A stretch of 64,000 bases of DNA from Antitrichia curtipendula. Lineage: Eukaryota > Streptophyta > Bryopsida > Hypnales > Leucodontaceae. Below the pieces are notes generated by a model. The model had not been told where the DNA came from. It worked only from the letters and a program-made list of their open reading frames with translations, and did no database searches. Positions within the stretch are counted from its first letter, which is position 1. Each line of letters opens with the position of its first letter. The DNA lies in contig OX579640.1 of assembly GCA_951230915.1 (NCBI GenBank), positions 10,188,981 through 10,252,980 of the forward strand. The letters are read 5' to 3'. Position numbers and translations under genes: made by a program. Of the stretch, positions 59,761 through 64,000 are shown piece by piece.

Positions 59761-61454
59761 ATAGTTTGTACTTTTTCAAGTTTAGTATGTGGCAGTTTTA
59801 TAGGAAAACCACACTTTTGTACTTAGAAGAGTATATGTATTTCACAATTGCTACATAAAGACACAAATGTATGGTAAAAATTTTGTAATATAGAATTTGG
59901 TCTTTCTTCCATCATGACAATTGTATGACTTTTTTGAATTTATAAATGTTGAGTAAGCAAACAACTTTCAATGCAAAAGAGCATGGGCATATGGTAGATG
60001 CTGTAGGCACCTTAAAATTTTGAAAGAACCGTAGCCCGTAGCCCGTAAGATGCAGGAAGGAATGACTTTGAAATATATAATACTCTTCAATATGAAAATG
60101 AAGTGAATTCCTAACTATTTTAATTCTCCAAGCTTCCGACAAAAAGCAGATTTGAATGAGGCAGTGAGTGAGTGAGCAAGCCAACAAGGGCCCCCTTACC
60201 TTTACTTTGAAATTCACAATGGAAAAAAAATAGTTTGATTGAACAAGGGCCCCCTTTCATTCCCAAAAAAATTACTTGAATTTGTGTCTAATTTAAAAAA
60301 ATGTGGTTTGCGTGAACAAGGGTCCCCTCTTGTCGGAAGTTATTACTTATTACTTATAAATTCAAAAGGAATTATTATCTTTTCGCCTACAATGGAAAAA
60401 AATATGGTTCAATTGAACGAGGGCCCCTTTAGTGCTCGTTAATGGCGAATGAATTAAATTCATTCGCCTACAAGGAAAAAAAATACGGGTCCACGGAGCA
60501 AGGTTTGTCCTCTTTACTTTTAAATTTACAAAAAATTAGTTTTTCAGTACATTGTGCGACTAGATGTTTTGACTTTGAACATTTTAAACTTTAAATTTTT
60601 GCACTAATAAGTTTTGAGCTTTAAATCTTTACAATGGAAAATTGAATTGAGAGTCTAGCAAAAAAAAGAAAATTCAAAAAAGCTTCATTTTCATTATTAA
60701 AAAAAATGTTAAGTAGAAGTAGGTGAATCTTTTATATGGAATGAAAATGCATTAATTCCAATGGTGAGGTTATTCTAGCAAAAAACGTCCATGCCCCGAC
60801 TACTTCCGTCCGCGCCCCTACCGGTGACGTCCGTGCCCTCGATCCTACTTGGTAGCCACATCACCTCTTTTTTCAATGGTAGAAAGTCAACTTAGTGTTG
60901 ACCACATCGAACGGGCGAGACCTCTATTGGACGGGCAAACCGGACGTCCATCTACTATGACAACCCTGACCCAGACAGACTCGACCTTTAGTCCAAATAC
61001 GAAAAAATTGGGGGAATGAGCAACAAGCTTACCTTAGCTAGCGCCCCCGTAAGGCCCTCATCGGCCCTGAGGGAGACCCAGATAGACCCGACCTTGATTC
61101 CGAAAACAAAAAAAATCCAAGAACAATATAGAAAGTTTCGGGGTACCTTCAGGAACTGATTCCGAAAATTTCACGTCGGATGTAATCCTGATCTCCAAGA
61201 TAGTGTCATATACAAAAATTGGCGAAGGGCTTTTCTACGCTAGCGGAGCACTTCGGAGATCGTGTCACTCAAATTGGTGGCCTAAATTGCACCAAACAGT
61301 TGAGGAAAAAATGTACATGAAGAAGAGGTCAACTTTCTCTACTTTGCCGCGATGAAACCCTAACTCTTAGCGACTTCAATCGATAGACACGACGAGCACA
61401 ACTCATGATTCGATTATTTTACAAATGTGGATATTGATATTAGAGTTATCATAC
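59761..61454. other. intergenic, possible intron of element copy 4
   Basis: AT-rich to 60780. Words such as ACAAGGGCCCCC(T) recur at 60186, 60243 and 60320. From 60786 GC-rich words (CGTCCGCGCCCC) reappear. Around 60960-61140 an imperfect two-copy repeat (ACCCAGA(C/T)AGAC(T/C)CGACCTT) and a CCCTCA/TGAGGG hairpin lie where the second intron of copy 4 would be, but no exon could be identified. Confidence 0.35.
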
Positions 61455-62364
61455 CTCTGATTCCGCGGCACTGCGGGAAGACGTGACCTCAATTCCAACA
61501 TGTTGTCCTGAGCCAGTATTATTGTTGTTACTGTGAGTATCTTCTTGTGTCCCTTCCATCACTGAGCGCCTAGTTGCAGGTCGTCTTTCCATTTCCTTAG
61601 TTGTTTTGACAAAAAAAATGCAACCTCAATGAGTAAGATTGAGATGAACAATTTCAGACACGTAGAATCCTATTATGCCCTTTGAGGTTTTGAAATAGTA
61701 GTTTTTGCACTACGAAGTTCAATCTCTACTCGGGCGTACCAACAGTGTAAAGGGATTGAGAGTTTCATGACTGGTGGTGTCTCTGCGACGAAGGTTATGA
61801 TTAACGAGGTCTGTCCAGTAGTTGCGGCGCACAGGTAATCCTAGGGTTTGGGATGAGATATTGAAGTGGTTCCCCACTCTTGGAAGCCCTTTCAATTTGC
61901 ATTAAGTATCCAACATCTGCAATTGAGTAGATCTAATATGATTATAAAGACTAATTAGGAGTCGACTTAGCTTTGGTGTGCCACTAGGTCATCACATTAG
62001 AAATCTTAAATTGCTAGAGAGTAATGGACGTTTCAATATATGACCACAAAACAGAGTAACGTAATGGGCTTACAAAACTAGATGATGGTGAACCCAAAAT
62101 ATAATGATTTGTCGACTCCTTCTTGACGTTGGTTACCATTTACTCACTCCCGTCTGCGGAGAACTGTAAGTCTTCATGTCCATGAATTGGATGGCTAGAT
62201 GATCCCCTATTAAGAAGTGACTCGCATAATAGAGTAGTATTGGTACTTCTAATCCTAGACCTTTGCAATTGCTTCCTCCATGAGTACAAGATTTTACCTC
62301 TCTTTTTCCTCTTCCTACACTTAGGACGAGGATCAGAATTGCCTATGCCATCTAGCGTATGCAT
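61455..62364 (-). pseudogene. 5' exons of ParB-methyltransferase-like gene, copy 4
   Basis: Two minus-strand pieces mirror the start of the gene at 47455-48354. A first piece (62140-62364) has the same basic KRKKRG...RK(Q/E)L...R(I/L)R core as SKKRGRSHFSSRKELTHARL in copy 2. A 46-codon exon (61455-61592) begins MERRPATRR, compared with MVRKLATRN, and ends at a phase-0 donor CAGAG/GTATGA. Spacing to each other and to the transposase copy at 63122 is close to that of copy 2. Similarity of the second piece beyond its first residues is weak. Later exons were not found. Confidence 0.5.
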
Positions 62365-63121
62365 AAGACTAAATGTACATATGTTGAAACAAGACTAAAC
62401 ACAAACATGTGTGCACATCAGGAGACACCGAGTATGAGAGAAGAAAAATAGTCACTTAGTATTTTTAACATTGTCTAACTATATACGGATATACGGATAT
62501 TTATATTGTAGGGACTGTAGATGTGTTTCTTGACCTCCTGCAAACACTTATTTGATGTGTCCTTCATAAATCCTGAAACAACGGGCAGATTAGTGTTTAA
62601 TATTCAAATTGGATTCGGCTAGTACTTTTTGATTGTCTAATCCAATCTAAGTAATAATGATCTTATAAGTACAATAAAGGATATTATCTTTTTTAAATTA
62701 TGACCGTCATAGCTTTCCAAACTAATATTGTTGCGCTGATAGTTTTTAAAACTAGTATGCAAGGCTGCTGGTCATAATATATCAAATCAGCCGTTGCTTG
62801 CTTATAATATGAAGTTGGTAGTTATAATGGATCCTTACGGATTCTCCATAATGTCATACTACCTCTATGCATCCAAGGGGCCCATATTTGATGGCTTATC
62901 ACATTACTCTTATTCATGAAGTAGGTGAGCTTCACTACTGATTAGCGGTGGCAGACGCAGGATATTGTAATTCTATAGTAATGATGACGCTGCAGTACAA
63001 TGACTTTGAATTTCAAATTCATGTTAGTCGCATGTGTATATAGTGATTTTGGACGCTCACCCTAAGTTTGCATGTTCTCTTTATTTATATCTCACTTTCT
63101 GTATTTGTTTCTTTTACTTCT
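62365..63121. other. divergent intergenic region of element copy 4
   Basis: About 760 bases between the two divergent pieces, comparable to 48355-49132. No specific site identified. Confidence 0.35.
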
Positions 63122-64000
63122 ATGGCCTCCATTCGGGCGGATGGCCATGAGATTCCACTAGTAATTCGTCTAGGAGAAGACGGTTTTGTTGTACTATCAT
63201 CACATTTTCTTCATGTTCGGTTCGGTTTTATACAATCTAGTATCTACGTTGAAGAAGAGGTCATGACTAAGTCTGGTTCTTTGAAAGAGTCTGTCCACAT
63301 TCTGAAAATAGTAGTTGACCTCGGTTATGTCTGGCACCTTTGTTCTAGGTGATATTGAGCTTATGGTTTATTAGGTAGCATCACGCTACCTTCCACTCAG
63401 ATTTTGGCTCGGTAGTCAGAACACTCAATTGTGGACATGCCTTTTACCCGTCGTGAAAGTAGAAATTCTACTAAACGCAAGCATGCGACGAATGCAAGTA
63501 CACTTGTTCAACTCGTTCGTATAAAGCAAGAGTGTGTGGATCTTGTCGTAGATCTATCTAGTGAGTTGAGGGAGAATCTCCTAGTCAACCTATTTGTCAA
63601 GCAATGTTTCCGAATAGAGTCTCCAATGATGTCTTGAAGACAACATCTGATGTACTCTGCACGCCTTCCCATAGTCCAGCTTTGTCAAGTCACACTCGGC
63701 CACTAACTTATCCGAATGGTCCATCGTCAATTAGTATCGTTGGATGCTTACGCAAGCTAGCAACATTTTGTAAATTATGGAACGAGATTGCTGCTTTGAA
63801 CTACAACTCTCTCAATCACTAGAAGGTGCAGTATCTTTCTGCTGAGTTTGATGGTGATGTAGTCTTTGAGTTGCCATGTCTTCGTGGTTCATCTTCATCA
63901 TCATCTGCTAGGAGTCTGCAGGGCATGGATAAAAAATACGATGGACATGCATGGTGTCGGACCATAACTTTGAATATTAGCAACGAAGATGGCTTCAAGT
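63122..64000 (+). pseudogene. MULE-type transposase, copy 4, 5' part, runs off the window
   Basis: Starts MASIRADGHEIPLV and follows the copy at 49133 segment by segment (YVEEEVM, VGCLRKLA, MDKKYDGHAWCRTI). It is broken by stops and a frameshift near 63600. TAG at 63820-63822 sits where the other copy has CAG (LNH*KVQYL against LNHQKVQYL), a direct C-to-T example. The rest lies beyond the window. Confidence 0.85.

Overview
The window is a piece of a plant nuclear genome, most likely a moss. Evidence: spliceosomal introns, plant-type TTTAGGG telomere-like repeats, a chalcone synthase with the conserved plant intron, an intronless phenylalanine ammonia-lyase, AT-rich intergenic DNA and many decayed transposons. 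The moss assignment rests on the look of the CHS protein and the intronless PAL and is an inference.

Left part (1-28 kb), host genes. A chalcone synthase (CHS, minus strand, 4920-6369) and a phenylalanine ammonia-lyase (PAL, plus strand, 14406-16595) stand head to head. Both belong to the phenylpropanoid/flavonoid route: PAL makes cinnamate, and CHS makes naringenin chalcone from the CoA ester derived from it. The 8 kb between them is largely a roughly 3 kb sequence present in two direct copies that reaches into the PAL upstream region. A CHX-type cation/H+ antiporter gene (minus, 19676-24433) follows; it has at least seven recognisable exons but a frameshift and no visible first exon. A small gene with its own TATA box (27039-27242, minus) encodes a triple GDGGxSKW-type repeat.

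Middle and right part (31-64 kb), mobile DNA. The main discovery is an apparently complete DNA transposon at 39867-53415 (13.5 kb). It has 21-bp terminal inverted repeats (19 of 21 matching), a 10-bp target-site duplication (CCCGGACAAC), and a related uninterrupted ('empty') site of the repeat it landed in near position 1690. It carries two divergent genes: a MULE-type transposase (plus, 49133-52971) and a large multi-exon gene (minus, 40717-48354) that joins a ParB/sulfiredoxin-like domain to a beta-class N4/N6 DNA methyltransferase-like domain. The second intron of that gene holds about 18 units of a 139-141 bp tandem repeat; each unit carries a 16-bp palindrome, and the units also copy the intron's 5' splice site. 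A second locus with the same divergent layout lies at 61455-64000, and a third, truncated copy lies at 31704-34023, so the methyltransferase-like gene travels with the transposon.

Other mobile or repeated material includes a SINE with target-site duplication (40201-40388), an inverted-repeat structure around a 200-N assembly gap (34024-36003), a truncated hAT transposase (36004-36585), degenerate tandem repeats (37250-39160), and a divergent pair made of a RING-finger gene (minus, 55950-57701) and a kinase-like pseudogene (plus, from 58178), separated by three GC-rich hairpins. Most premature stops in these duplicated genes lie in frame and fit C-to-T or G-to-A change, and in two cases a paralogue in this window shows the original codon.
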